DNA of 64,000 nucleotides from Anaeramoeba flamelloides (GCA_027625915.1 JANTQA010000026.1:7316001-7380000); one strand, 5' to 3'; positions 25,601-35,872 are shown, counted from the first letter of the stretch. Numbers and translations are program-made. The notes: generated by a model not told the origin, from the letters alone.

Positions 25601-28593
25601 ATCAATATAATCTCACAGCAAATCAAGAAACTTTATGTTTGGTTTTCGAAATGATAACCAATGGAAAATAAAAATTAGTTTTTCTTTTAAATAAAAACCT
25701 AGAAACTCATCACTTCGAATGCTTTTTTGTTTTTTTTTTCAAAATAAAAGAGGGTAATTGTAATTAATTACCATCTATGCTTTGCAAAAAAATAAATTTT
25801 AGAAGGCGAAAAAAATGTGGTTTACCATTCTGATATAAAAAAATTTCAAACCGATTTAAATTGTAAAATAAACTAAATTCCAGTAATTTGGAAACAGTTT
25901 ATACAATTTAAAGAAGAATAACAATACTTCACAATCTACTTTCAATTTGGAAATAAATTTGATTTTACAAACTATTTCCATTTTTTTTTATATTCTTTTT
26001 TGTTTTCGTATCCTTTTTTTCCAGTTATGTAATTTGTTAAGGTAGTTCAGGGAATTTTTTTTTCAATGGTTGATAGAAGGTTAATATTGGGTTTATTAAA
26101 ATAGAAAAACCACAAAAAATTAGGTCGATGGTATCTAATCATTTGATCGATCAATTATTGTTGGTGAAATTTCATCAAATTTACCAATACAAATTTTTTG
26201 TTCAGCTCTCTTCAATCATTTTTGGAAACACTGATTTTTATTTTTGAGTTTTATATTTTTTTCTTTTATTTGGATTAAAATCATTACTTATCAAAAACAT
26301 TAATATTTGGTAACTTATATGTGTTTTAATATTATGTTTGGAAAAATATAATAAAATGAATTCTGATTGTTTTTTTGTTTATTTTTGATTTTGGTTGTGT
26401 ACAAATTTTTGGAATGGGGTTTATTAGTCAAAGTTATCATTTTCAAATAATATTCATCTTATTTTTTACTGATCAATAAAGGTATCTGAAACTGAAATTG
26501 TTCAAACTGGATTAATACCTGTTGCTTTACTCTTGAATCCAATTTTTACATGAATAGGAAAACCAGAGTCATAAAAAATCCAAAAAATTCAATTTTATGA
26601 ATGTTCACAAGTAAATCTCAAATTTGGGAAAATTGAAAATGCTTAAATTTTGGTTTAATTTGGTGTTTTAATTTCTATTTTGATTTCTAATAATCACTCT
26701 AATTTTTGTACTTGGTTTTTGTTTTGAAATGAACAAAAAAATAATTAGAAAAATATATATGAAAATGAGAACTTTTCTACGATTTTACAATTACAATCAA
26801 TTTGTTAATTATTTTCTGGAATGGTTAATTAGAAAAGAAAAGTGACCATTGTGGAAAAAAAGTGAAACACGGTTTTTAATTGGGAACATTACTGAAAATT
26901 CAAAAATTTAGATCAATTAAAAAAAGAATACATAAATAAATAAAGACAAAATGAAGTATTCAGCACAATAACAGTTTTTTTAATACTATCTTTTGTTAGG
27001 GATTTTACTTTGATTGATCAATTATTAAAAATTTGTTCAAAAAATTGACTATTTTTGAGATCTCCAAAATCACACCATGAATTTCCATATGAAATGTATA
27101 TTTAAAGTTTGTTTGTTGGCTTGATTGAAAATAATATAAAGGATTATTATTTGAATTTAATTGGTTTCTTCTTTTTATTGATTTTACTTTTCATTTTCAG
27201 TAAGGTTCCCAATTAAAAACCGTGTTTCACTTTTTTTCCTGTTTCACTTTTTTTCCAAAATGGTAATTTCCAAAATTGATAAAATTAAGAAACCATTTTT
27301 GTACATGTGCACTATGGCACTGGTTTTTGAAATTTACGTGGGATACAATTTCATCTGATTATCATTTTTTCAATTCTGAAATCTAAGTTTTATTTAGGAT
27401 TCTTCGATAACCCAACAGACACCCACAAATATTAAAGCCTAGATCCAAAAGGTCTGAACAAATAAATTGATAGAGATCAAATTCACGAATTACAATCTAT
27501 TCCTTTGAAACGCGAAAAAAAAAAAAAAAAAAAAAAAGAAAAGATGAAGTTTTATATTTTTTCCCATTTATTATTCAAATACCAATAATAAAAGCGGAAT
27601 AAATAGAAATAAAAAAAGGATTGTTGAAATGAAGATCCTGTATAACCTCAGTCAAGTAAAATTATTTTGCTTCTTCAAGAAAATTACATTTTTTTGTGAT
27701 ACTGATAAACTCTTAAAAATTTAAAAAAATTTTTGGTTCAATTTCAATTGTAACAAATCTGAGAAGTATACTTTTAAAAAAGTTCTTATCAAAGAATATT
27801 TTGAAGAGTCAACTAAAATTACAAAGTTTCCGAACATTTAAAGGAATAAAATGCGTTTTCAACCTATGCGAGGATAAAAAAATTTCCAAAAGGAAAAGGA
27901 AGCAAAAATATTCAAACATAAATTTGGATTTATCGGTATTTTGCAGGAAAAAATATCTTGGTAACAATTTTTTCTTTTTGTTTTACTTTTCTCTTTTTTT
28001 TTTTAAACTTGACAAAACGGATCCTATTAAGACGGTCCTTCTTTTTTGGATTCTAAATAAGTTAACAAAGTAAAGAAAAAGGTTTTAAAAAGTATTTTAG
28101 TTCATGAAGAAAGTCACTAATTAATCCTGTAAAGATGGAATAATTTTGTTAAGAGTAACTATTCTCTTGTTTGCTGTTCAACAAATTATTTTTGAAACAG
28201 AACGTTTTAACGAATTGGTTTTCACAATAAAAGCTAAAAAATTATCTTGGTGTGTGGAGTTTGTACTGTTAATAAAAATCAAAAATAAATAAAAAGAAAA
28301 AAAAGAAAAAAAAAAGAAAAAAAAAAGAAAAAAACCTGATCGTGTAGAGCAATTAAAACACTTTGAGTTTTCATTATGTCCATTTGTAAAATTCCTTTTT
28401 TTGTGAATTTTATTTTTTGTTGTGATTTGGTACAAGAAAATTGATTATTTTGAGAATTGGTTAAAACTTCATAGATCTGAAATGTTCCGTTTGTAAGTGA
28501 AATTAACAATTTGTCTTCCCACCCAACAAATGACTCAATTTTTTGTGCTTGAGGTAAAATACAAGAATGCACAAAAGCCTGGTGTAAATCCAT
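11596..28593 (-). CDS. VPS39: VPS39/Vam6, HOPS tethering complex subunit (four exons)
   Basis: Exons are 28593-28336, 22460-22106, 17163-16542 and 12910-11596, with intron phases 0, 1 and 2. Together they give 849 aa, close to animal VPS39. VPS39 bridges Rab7-type GTPases and the HOPS core to drive late endosome/lysosome (vacuole) fusion. The order is a CNH beta-propeller in exons 1-3 (residues 1-300), a clathrin-like helical solenoid, and a C-terminal zinc-binding motif (CQVC at 802-805, H824, C827). The YNPGKMLTNFPMD and LLEERAILLSRVGQHEQALE stretches match the human protein closely. Across the first junction LIALHDQ|MVEIFNL aligns to human LVSLLENNIYVHDL without a gap. The first donor is weak (CAG|GTTTTT), while the others are GTAAGC and GTAAGT. 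Start: the only ATG before the conserved propeller strands. Only 15% of the 17-kb gene is coding. Confidence 0.94.
13805..14105. repeat. Hairpin cluster in VPS39 intron 3
   Basis: Several AT-rich palindromes lie side by side. One has arms AAAAGAATAGAGAAAAATC and GATTTTACTCAATTCTTTT, and another has TTAATTTCTC against an A-rich arm. They are separated by the spacer AAGTGCCGTAGAGTGCCTA. The same modules occur at 23441-24274, 35185-35358 and 40676-41041. Confidence 0.75.
14240..14940 (-). mobile_element. LINE (non-LTR retrotransposon) reverse-transcriptase fragment
   Basis: On the minus strand one frame (about 14920-14543) reads RT palm motifs: GIGVYQVDPLSPLLFGF (block B-like; the usual GQGDPLSP has V for G) and MRVQMFADDLILIM (the FADD catalytic motif). 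The frame then shifts and a second one (14467-14258) reads VDLHSQLLYGLEIFDF and a helical segment typical of the region after the palm in LINEs. No endonuclease, 5' part or poly-A tail is visible, so this is a 5'-truncated, decayed copy. It lies within VPS39 intron 3 on the sense strand. Confidence 0.85.
15107..15364. repeat. 258-bp inverted-repeat element packed with TTATAACA motifs
   Basis: The ends CTAATAAAAAAACTTTTTTT and its inverse near 15364 form inverted repeats. The interior carries about a dozen TATAACA/TGTTATA motifs in both orientations. There is no coding frame. It is probably a MITE, superfamily unknown. Confidence 0.6.
16205..16400. repeat. Degenerate minisatellite, about 18-bp unit
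   Basis: Repeated variants of TATTTATTAGCGAAAAAG occur head to tail, with TATTCGC..AAA and TATTATCTAAAAAA as diverged units. About eight to nine units can be traced. They lie 150 bp downstream of VPS39 exon 3, inside intron 3. Confidence 0.6.
17377..17450. repeat. CA/TA compound microsatellite
   Basis: About 27 CA units run into about ten TA units, ending exactly at the CACAGGTATT end of the next repeat. Confidence 0.92.
17451..17770. repeat. CACAGGTATTAC-family element, one-ended copy
   Basis: The left end CACAGGTATTACATTTTTTC abuts a TA run. The body follows the same order as 30589-31185 (TTTTTTCGTTTCTTTCGTTG, then AAAAACACAAACGAAAAAAC-like blocks and CATGCAAA). The opposite end is not found. 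This copy keeps CG dinucleotides where the 30.6-kb copy has TG or CA. Confidence 0.55.
18899..19437. repeat. Tc1/mariner-related non-autonomous repeat (VPS39 intron 2)
   Basis: The left end TAAACCCCAATTCATAATTT and right end TGGAAAAATTTGAATTTTAG are diverged versions of the TIR seen at 25868-26425 and 39571-40105. The interior has the shared TTGATCGATCAAAGGTTAGA block. It has no coding capacity. Confidence 0.55.
19500..19663. repeat. Two TA runs bracketing a 77-bp CpG-rich mini-element
   Basis: TA runs at 19502-19544 and 19622-19663 enclose 77 bp that starts CGGAGAAACGATTTTTACGC and ends AAAAATCGTCATACCTGTG. The two ends are imperfect inverted repeats, and the right half aligns with the right end of 30589-31185. 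The core ACGCGTCGCTCACGCGTGCG is strikingly CpG-rich for this genome. Confidence 0.75.
20325..20480. repeat. Fragment of the Tc1/mariner-related repeat
   Basis: The blocks TTTTTTTACAATGATAGACC, AAACCATTTGATCGATCGAT and CCAACAAATTTATCAATATT match the central part of 25868-26425. Neither terminus is present. The LINE 3' end begins directly after it. Confidence 0.5.
20487..21110 (+). mobile_element. LINE 3' end fragment with CCHC-type motif and 3' UTR
   Basis: From 20487 a frame reads RWEK, one stop, then CCNKKVDDINHFIWNCEKYE, the C-x-C...H...C zinc motif found near the C terminus of many LINE reverse transcriptases. It continues with KNKDELLRKMNIKEIHD and ends at TAG (20783). About 330 bp of 3' UTR follows, and its last part matches 40350-40520. 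The copy is strongly 5'-truncated. It lies antisense to VPS39, within intron 2. Confidence 0.75.
23441..24274. repeat. Array of about seven AT-rich hairpins
   Basis: Successive palindromes of 60-90 bp lie one after another. Typical arms are TTAGGTTTTTTTTACTTTAG against CTAAAGTAAAAAAAACCTA, and AAAAGAATTGAGTAAAATC against GATTTTACTCTATTCTTTT. Many hairpins begin GTTAGG and end CCTAG or CCGTTAG. The gaps hold GGCACTCTACGGCACTCTAC or close variants. There are no open frames. Confidence 0.8.
25868..26425. repeat. Tc1/mariner-related non-autonomous repeat, complete copy
   Basis: The left end TAAACTAAATTCCAGTAATT and right end TTTTTGGAATGGGGTTTA are inverted repeats. The interior has the family landmarks TCATTTGATCGATCAATTAT and GAAATTTCATCAAATTTACC. 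The ends match those of the decayed transposase-bearing copy at 47253-48287. Confidence 0.7.
26850..27260. repeat. Inverted-repeat element, GGAAAAAAAGTGAAACA family, copy 2
   Basis: The ends ACCATTGTGGAAAAAAAGTG and its inverse (to 27263) form TIRs of about 25 bp. The body is collinear with 7209-7620. In this copy the right end is tandemly doubled (TGTTTCACTTTTTTTCC occurs twice). It lies in VPS39 intron 1. Confidence 0.7.
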
Positions 28594-28862
28594 TTTTTCA
28601 AAACTTGAAAAGAAAAAAAAATAAAAAAATATTAATTGTCTTAATGAATTTTAAGGTGGCAATTGAGGGTACATAAAGATCAAAAACAAGAAATTTCAAT
28701 CTAAATCGTTTGTTAAGTTCTAAAAAGAGCTTTTAAAGTTCTAATAAAGGGAGATCACGAAAAGAGTAAATTGTTTTTTTCTTATACCTTTGAAACTATC
28801 AACAAACAACTGTTATATTTCAAGAGTAGCTCTAATTTTTCCAAAAAACAATCATTTTATTA

Positions 28863-29062
28863 CAGTCAGTTTCACTTTTAAGGAACAAACTTCCAAAGAA
28901 AATTTAAGACACAAAAAAATCTCAAATTCAAGCACAAAATTTAGAATATGTTTTTTACTCAATTTATTTTACTATTCTCAGAAATTTGTGCCTTAATTTA
29001 AGATTTTTTTGTTTTACTTAAAATTAAGTTCAAAATTTGTGTCTTGAAAGTGGAAGTAACTG
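28863..29062. repeat. CAGTCAGTTTCACTTTTAAG MITE, diverged copy
   Basis: The left end CAGTCAGTTTCACTTTTAAG is preceded by TA (28861-28862). The right end reads AAGTGGAAGTAACTG followed by TA, a worn inverse of the left. It lies about 270 bp upstream of the VPS39 start codon. Confidence 0.65.
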
Positions 29063-30588
29063 TATAGGTTTGTTGAAAGTAACACGTTTTCACCCATAAT
29101 CTTTTTATATTGGAGAAAGTGTTATTTTTGTGTATTTAAAAAGTTTTTTTTGTTCAATAAAACAGAATCAAATAAAGAAATTGAGAAAAAATAATAAATA
29201 AAAAATCTTGATATTATTAATTAAAAAAAAAATTTTCTTAAAAACTCAAATTAAAAGATTTAAAAGTAAAATAAATTTCAAAATAAATGGCCCAATTTTT
29301 ATTTGATTTTTTTTTTTTTTATTTTTTAAAGAAAAATAAATATTTCTAGTGATTAGAACTGAATATTAAAATAGTAATTTTTTTATTATAATAGATAACT
29401 TCAATTGATAAAAATATTTATTTCCAAAATTTGATTTTTAATGGGTGAATTATTTTGAAAAGGAGTTGATAATGTTTATATATTTTTGAGCTGTTTAAAA
29501 ATAACAGAGAGACAAAGAAAAATAACTTTTAACATGATATTTAAAATGTGAAATTCAAGGACAAAAAAAAACAATGCAATAGATTCAAGTAAAAAGATAT
29601 TGAAATCAAAGAATAAAGAAGTTTTTTTAAAAAATGGTATTTTATTACAAAAGTTAAATTCTCAAAAAGAAAGAGGAAATTCAGATGAGATCTGAGTAAT
29701 CAATAATTAAAAAAAAACAATTCATATTTTGTTGTGAAATTTCTTAAAATGAAAAGTTAAAAAAAATAGATAAATAAAAAAAAAAAATATACTAAAAAAA
29801 CTCATTTTAAATTTCTAATTGTATCACTCTGGTATTAAAAGTTTGATCTTTAAAATACAAAAATTCCCTTTTAACTTTGAATATAATACTTTGGAATATC
29901 ATATCAAATCAAAGAAAGTCTCTGTGAAATAATATAGAGTTCATAGTATTCAAAGGATTTGTTTATTATTTAAAATTAAAGTAAATGAATTTTAGAAATA
30001 AGAATTTATCCAAAGTAATTAGTTTAGTTGAAGTAAAGAATAAATATATTTGTAAATCTAATAATAAAAAAAAAAAAAAAAATAGTTTAAATCTTATTTT
30101 TGTTTGAATTTATGTTCTTTTTCCTTTATTTTTAATTAACTCTTTTATTTTTGGGTTCTTTTTTATTGATCAAAAAAATGCTATTAATTTAGAATTATAG
30201 GGTTCAAATAATTATAACTATATTTTTTATCTATGATTGGAAATCGTAATCAAAAGTCGGATTTAATACAATATACAAATTAAAGGTCATAATGTTATTA
30301 TTATTGAAAATAGTTAAATCCCCTTAAAAAATTTATCTGTAAAAAGGTTTTTTATCTGTAAAATAATTTTTATTTCCACAGAAGAGTGAAAATATTAGTT
30401 ATAAGACATATTAAAATGAATTTTTGAACTATAATCAACAAATATTTATCTTATGTGTTAATATTTCTCCCAGTAACTCGCAAAAAAAATTTTGTTTTGA
30501 TATGTATCTATTAGTTTTTATTCATTTTTTAATATTTAATTCTAACAAATGTTTGCATTAAATTAAAAAGATATATATATATATAAAA

Positions 30589-31185
30589 CACAGGTATTAT
30601 AATTTTTCCTTTTAAAATCGCGATTTTTCAATTATTTTACAGGTTTTTTCGTTTCTTTTGTTGTTATTGTTTTTTTGATTTTTTGAAAACTTAGTCCTAT
30701 TCTTTTGTAGTCAAACTTTTTATATCTGGGCTATGAATAAATGTAAATGAAAAAACTTTCAAAAAATGGTAAAAAAACAATTGTATACTGCTAGGATGTA
30801 ATTTACTAAAAAATATTGGAAAATAATAGATATTCACAATTTCCGATATAAGTTGGAGGTTTTGTATTTGAAATCATGAAAATAGTTTGTTTTTCTTGTT
30901 TGAAAACATGCAAACAATACAAAGAAGGGCTTTTCGTTTTAAAAACCTTGAAAATTATAAACTCTCTAGACACTGAGAATAAGAATAATTTTTTAAAAAA
31001 AATTAATAGTTGGGAAAGAAAAGTGGTCAAAATTTAGGTGCTTTACCTATTCCAAATTAGATCAACTTACCTAATTTTTTTGTGTTTCGATTACATATAT
31101 ATACAGATCAGACAAAGGAATTTTAAGTGTTATGTAAGCGTGTAAAATTCGTTTAATAAAACCCAAAAAAACTGTAATACCTGTA
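30589..31185. mobile_element. CACAGGTATTAC-family inverted-repeat element, complete
   Basis: The element is about 597 bp. The left end CACAGGTATTATAATTTTTC and right end AAAAACTGTAATACCTGTA are inverted repeats. The left side is near a TA run and the right is followed by ATATATAT, so the insertion target was probably a TA microsatellite, as in the 17451 and 19545 members. No transposase frame is present. Confidence 0.65.
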
Positions 31186-32021
31186 ATATATATCAAATAT
31201 TTATTCAATAATGATTTTATCTACTAATGAAAATATCGTATCAAAAAATCAGAATACTTAGTTTATTTATAGATTTTAATAACAAAAAAAAACATAGTGA
31301 TACATTCAGTTCCACTTTTCATTCCTTAAAAATAAACCGAATTTAAACCCAAAAAAATTCCAAATTAATGAATTTTTTTAGAATTGTTTTTCTTTAACAA
31401 ATTATTTAACTATATTGGAATTTTGTAATTTAATTTGGAATTTTTATATTGAATTAATTTTTGTTCAAATTTCCTCTTCAAAAGTAATACTTATTTTATA
31501 AAAAGAAATACTATCAACTCAATTCTTCTTTTTAGGATATCATTTCAATTTTTTCTAAAATATTTGAAAAAAAGTGTATAATATACAAATAAAAAACTTC
31601 AAAATGATTGTTCTAGTTATTGTTATAATAATCTTAACACAAGATTATAATTGTTACTTATTAATTTTTTCTAAACTCTCCATTTAATTGTTCGGTAGTT
31701 GATTTTTTTGAATCCTTTGACAAAAAAATATATTAAGTTAGAATTTTTTTTTCAAATAGAAATTGAATTTTTTACATTTTTATAAAAATTATTTCTCACA
31801 AATAGATACTTTTATGAATATTAAAACAATCTCGTTGTTTAAATCTTTTTATTTAATTGGTTAATAATAAAAAAAAAAAAATACTGATATATAGTAAAAA
31901 AAAAAGGGCATCTAGTCCAAAAGAAAAAGTAAAAAAAAAAAGAAATAGAAAATAATAAAAATAATTAAATTAATAATTAATAAATTTTTTTTTTTATTAT
32001 GTTTCTTAATTTTAAAAATCT

Positions 32022-34634
32022 TTATAGTCTAGCAGCCCATCTAACCGAATTTGCAATGATTTTTCCACCGTCTGTTGCGTTATCCCAATATAATCTTTGT
32101 GTAGGTTTACTGTAGGCGTATCCGGAAGGGAGAGAAAAGTTTAGTGACACGACTCTCCCGTAATATCCAACTTTTCTAACGGAAATCAAAGGATTGCCGT
32201 CGTCCCAATTAGCAATTGTATATAGTATTTGTGGGTTATCTGTGTTTTCCTCAATTTTAATTAAATTAGTTTTGACCCTTGTTGCAAGATCGCCGCCGTG
32301 GAATGATTCCACACCTTGCATAATCGGGTGATCAGGGTACAAAACCATCCCTAAATTTGCCGGTGATTTTATCAATTGCTTTGATGGGGTTATGGGGAAG
32401 TAAGTTGTTGCAAATTTTCCAAAAAGGAATGTGTTTGAATTCTGGTTGGAATTTTTTATGATCGATTTAAAAGTTGAAAAAACTACCCCGCCCCCATCTT
32501 CGACATATTTACCTAGCATATTACTTAGTAATTCTAAATTCTTAAAATTGGAATATGATTGTATCATCACAACAACAACATCAAATTTTTGAAAAAGTTC
32601 GTATTTTGGCGTTGTGTTTTTCCAAGTTGTAACTTTGCGGATCCCAAGTGTTTTGATTGACTGGCAAATATCACGCCGCCTTTGTTTATTATTTTCGCTC
32701 GTGATAAATAAAACATTAACATCACGTGGCTCTTTTAATTGGGAATCTGTAAAACTTCTTCTAATGTTCTCGAATGTATTGGAAAGATATAGTTTACCCA
32801 TTTTAACTTTGTAGTTGATATCCACATTCGCCATTATTTTATCCTCCTTCTCCTTCTTTTTCCTTTCTTTCTTCTTTTTCTTCTTCTCCCTCTTCTCCTT
32901 CCTCTTCCTCTCCTTCTCTCTCTCCCTTTGCCTCTCATTCTTCTTCATATTTGTTTGGTCTCGGAAATTGTATTTCGCTTTCTGTTTCTTTCTTTCCTTC
33001 TTTTTATGATACAAGTTTGTGATTTCATTATTGTTATAAAAATTACTCAAATTGTCTAGATTGTAATTTTTTTTTTTTTTATTCCTAAACTGATATTTAT
33101 GAGACAAAACATTCCTTTTATTGCCAGTGCTTGTTTTTTCCTTCTCCTTTCTTTGGGGTTTTTGAATGTTGCTTTTTTTGGTTTTTTTCGCTTTAACTTT
33201 TTTTATTAAGATTAATTTTTTCTTTTTTTTTTTTCTTTTTATTTTTGGTTTGACCTCATGTTTGTTTTCTTTTTGGGGTTGTTTTTCTTCTTCTTTGAAT
33301 TGCTTAAAAAAGTTATCAATTTGAGAGATTTCTCTTCGGTCACTTTTAATTGTTAAATAATTTTCTTCAAAAGTTTGTGGGAAAAATGAAGTGTCTGTAA
33401 CCAACATTTGTCCTTGGTGGTTGGTTTTTTTTTTCTCAATCAAGCCATTTAGCCTTTGGTTAATTGTGCTTTGATCAATTAGCACCGAACTTTTGATTTC
33501 TAAGAGTTGACTTAAATCACATTTAGATAAGTCAACCAACGGAAGAAATTCTCTTATATAATCCATGATCAGACTTTTCCGATTGGCTGAGTCAAACTGA
33601 ATTGCAAAGTGTTTCCCTCTTTCAATGATCCTTCTAAAAAATAAAATCGGTGGCACAATATCTAGACTATTGTTTGAAAATAATTCCAAAAGTGTTTCTT
33701 TTGTGAGTGTTATTAAACACTTCTCAATTTTCAATAAATCAAACAAATTGTTTTGGGCACATTTTAGAATTTCTTTTCTTCTAATCGAATTGGTGGTATG
33801 CCTTATATTTTGAAAATTTCTGTTTGAATTTTCTTTTTCTTTTTCTTTTTCTTTTTCTCTTTCTTTTTCTGTTTCTTTTCCTTTTTCTTTTTCTGTTACT
33901 TTTTCATATTCTGCTTGATTTGTGTTTGGCAAATTTCCATTTTCTATTTCTATTTGGTTGTTATTTTCTTGTTCTTGATCAAGATCCCTTTCTTTTTCTT
34001 TTGGTTTTTCAGATTGTACTTGATTTTCTTTTTTATTTTCTTTCTCTTTTACATTACCATTTTCATTATCATTCCCAATGTTTGTATTGTTAGTTGAATT
34101 TGTTTTTTGAAAGTTACCTCCTTTCTTTTTTTCATTCTTTTTTTGTTTTTGTATTTTTTTTTCATTTTCATTTTGTTTTTCTTCAAAGAATTCATGAATC
34201 ATTTCGTTTTCATTTTCAATACCATTATCAATTTGTTTTAATTTTAATAACAATTCGTCAAGTGAATAATGTCTGATTTGAAAAGAAATGCAAATTTGGA
34301 GTAACTTTACCATTTGGAATGTTTTTGCCAGTTCAATCACATCAACAAGATTCCTTTTATTTAATGATCTTGTTGTATTATGATAAACAAATTCATTAAT
34401 AACATCCCATGTTGTGGGCAAGACATCTTTTAGGGTTACAACACTTTGTTCTTCACGCAAGGAACGCCAATTTTTTGGATAAAATAAGGATTCCCAAAAA
34501 GGTGATGTGACAGAAAATACTAGCCGATGTGAGGGATATTTTTTTTGATTATGCCCGATGAGAAAAATGACATCTGATAATTCAGAACCAAATTTGTAAG
34601 TTGAAATTACAGATTGAAAATGTTGTAAACTCAT
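32022..34634 (-). CDS. BTB-BACK protein with C-terminal amidotransferase-like domain
   Basis: A single exon encodes 870 aa. A BTB/POZ domain lies at about 15-115 (LSDVIFLIG, YPSHRLVFSVTSPFWESLF). BTB domains dimerise and often recruit cullin-3. A BACK-like helical block follows at about 285-395 (LLELFSNN, RRIIERGKHFAIQF, YIREFLPLVDLSKCDL), separated from the BTB by a K/E/N/Q-rich spacer. A very basic tract (about 430-620) leads to a class I amidotransferase-like or ThuA-like fold at about 633-870, with DVNVLFIT, FDVVVVMIQSYSNF, YVEDGGGVVFSTF, HPIMQGVESF, DDGNPLISVRK and GRVVSLNF. No Cys nucleophile elbow is evident, so this is probably a binding rather than a catalytic module. The frame opens further upstream only with GTG; I chose the first ATG. 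The role may be substrate-adaptor-like, but the target is unknown. Confidence 0.88.
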   Translation of the reverse strand: MSLQHFQSVISTYKFGSELSDVIFLIGHNQKKYPSHRLVFSVTSPFWESLFYPKNWRSLREEQSVVTLKDVLPTTWDVINEFVYHNTTRSLNKRNLVDVIELAKTFQMVKLLQICISFQIRHYSLDELLLKLKQIDNGIENENEMIHEFFEEKQNENEKKIQKQKKNEKKKGGNFQKTNSTNNTNIGNDNENGNVKEKENKKENQVQSEKPKEKERDLDQEQENNNQIEIENGNLPNTNQAEYEKVTEKEKGKETEKEREKEKEKEKENSNRNFQNIRHTTNSIRRKEILKCAQNNLFDLLKIEKCLITLTKETLLELFSNNSLDIVPPILFFRRIIERGKHFAIQFDSANRKSLIMDYIREFLPLVDLSKCDLSQLLEIKSSVLIDQSTINQRLNGLIEKKKTNHQGQMLVTDTSFFPQTFEENYLTIKSDRREISQIDNFFKQFKEEEKQPQKENKHEVKPKIKRKKKKKKLILIKKVKAKKTKKSNIQKPQRKEKEKTSTGNKRNVLSHKYQFRNKKKKNYNLDNLSNFYNNNEITNLYHKKKERKKQKAKYNFRDQTNMKKNERQREREKERKRKEKREKKKKKKERKKKEKEDKIMANVDINYKVKMGKLYLSNTFENIRRSFTDSQLKEPRDVNVLFITSENNKQRRRDICQSIKTLGIRKVTTWKNTTPKYELFQKFDVVVVMIQSYSNFKNLELLSNMLGKYVEDGGGVVFSTFKSIIKNSNQNSNTFLFGKFATTYFPITPSKQLIKSPANLGMVLYPDHPIMQGVESFHGGDLATRVKTNLIKIEENTDNPQILYTIANWDDGNPLISVRKVGYYGRVVSLNFSLPSGYAYSKPTQRLYWDNATDGGKIIANSVRWAARL

Positions 34635-35184
34635 AAACCTTTTTATTATTTTAGTTTTTTGGATCACAATTTTTGTTCAAAATTGAAAACCGTGAGGAAA
34701 AAAAGAAAAAAATGAATTCCTAATTTTATACTTTATATTTTTGTATTATTGAAGAAGTGTAAATTACATTCTAATTTACTGTTTTTATTTTATTTTTGGG
34801 TCGAATATTAAATATAGAATGAAAGATTTTCTGATTATTAAAAAACGAAAATAATTTTCAAACTTTCACAGTTTAAAATTAATTTTTTACGATTCATTTT
34901 TTTGAAATTGTTTTAAAAGTAATAATCTATCTTATTCATTGAAAACAAAGAACCATAAAAAGCAAACAGTAGTTTCTATTATTTCCTTATATTCGTATTT
35001 TAAACATAAGGGATCAAAATTTATTTGAATTTTCGATTTTTACTAAAAAATATCTATTTATCTAATTAGTGATGGTTCTGAATTTTTCAATTTTTAAGTT
35101 TGATGGGTAATATAAATATCTTGAAAGTTGTAAACCAAGAATATTCATTTTTTTTTATTCTAAAATAATTTTTGGGGTATTCAT

Positions 35185-35358
35185 AGAGTGGTAAGAGTGC
35201 CTTAGAGTGCCACAACGAGCCTATGTTTTCCAAAATTCAAAACAATAGGGTAAAATCAAAGATTTAACTACATTCTTTTGAATTTTGGAGTTCCTAGTTA
35301 TTTTGTTAATTTATTAAATAAAAAAGAAATGTCAAAAATTTTCTATTTATTTCTTAAT
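35185..35358. repeat. Hairpin cluster between BTB and CLASP genes
   Basis: It starts with the spacer-type sequence AGAGTGCCTTAGAGTGCCAC, followed by a palindrome with AAACAATAGGGTAAAATC facing GATTTAACTACATTCTTTTG, and a second AT-rich hairpin (AAATAAAAAAGAAATG...TTTATTTCTT). It belongs to the same module family as 23441-24274. Confidence 0.65.
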
Positions 35359-35872
35359 GGATTTGTGTCAACATTAAAGCAACTATAATTAATGAATGTT
35401 GTAATTCAGTCGAAATGATAGCAGTTCTACAAGATTTGAGGACTTCTAAAAAAACTACTATTAAAATTATCGAACAATAAAATTTTACATTTTTTTCCAA
35501 ATAATAACAATAAAAAATTTTCATTTTGGAATTTTTTTTTAATTTTACTTTCCAAATCTCGAAATAGAAACAATAAATTAGAGTATTCTTGTATTTAATA
35601 TTTCATATTTAGAACCTGTAAAAAGTAATTTTTTTTTTCCGAATTAATTAATTTCAAGATTTATTCACTAATAAGACTCATCGGAACCCAAAGACTGATT
35701 CCTTTAGTTTCTTTTGTATGAAACCCAAGAGTTAAAAATGATATCTTAATATTTTAAGTTTTTTTAACTAAATTTGACCTTTTTCCAAAAAATATTAAAA
35801 TCAATTTTTATCTCGTTTATTTGAAAAATTTTGGTAATTTTAGAAAAGCAAAATCACGTGAAAAAATGGGTG

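Larger units (their letters stand above)
22461..28335 (-). other. VPS39 intron 1 (5.9 kb), element-rich
   Basis: The donor is GTTTTT after 28336 and the acceptor CCTAATAG precedes 22460. It contains the largest hairpin array (23441-24274), a weaker hairpin of the same kind near 25520-25590, a complete Tc1/mariner-related repeat (25868-26425) and the second GGAAAAAAAGTGAAACA element (26850-27260). The frames at 24717-24968, 24973-25308 and 27801-28073 have no family resemblance and are treated as chance. Confidence 0.8.
28594..32021. other. Interval between VPS39 5' end and the BTB gene 3' end
   Basis: This stretch should hold the VPS39 promoter, since both flanking genes are on the minus strand. 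It contains a diverged MITE (28863-29062), the complete CACAGGTATTAC element (30589-31185) and an ATTCAGTTCCACTTTT element end near 31304. No gene is supported. Confidence 0.55.

Noticed and set aside
33824-34276. Phe/Leu-rich plus-strand frames in the BTB gene
   Set aside because: Reverse translations of K/E-rich coding repeats; not membrane proteins.
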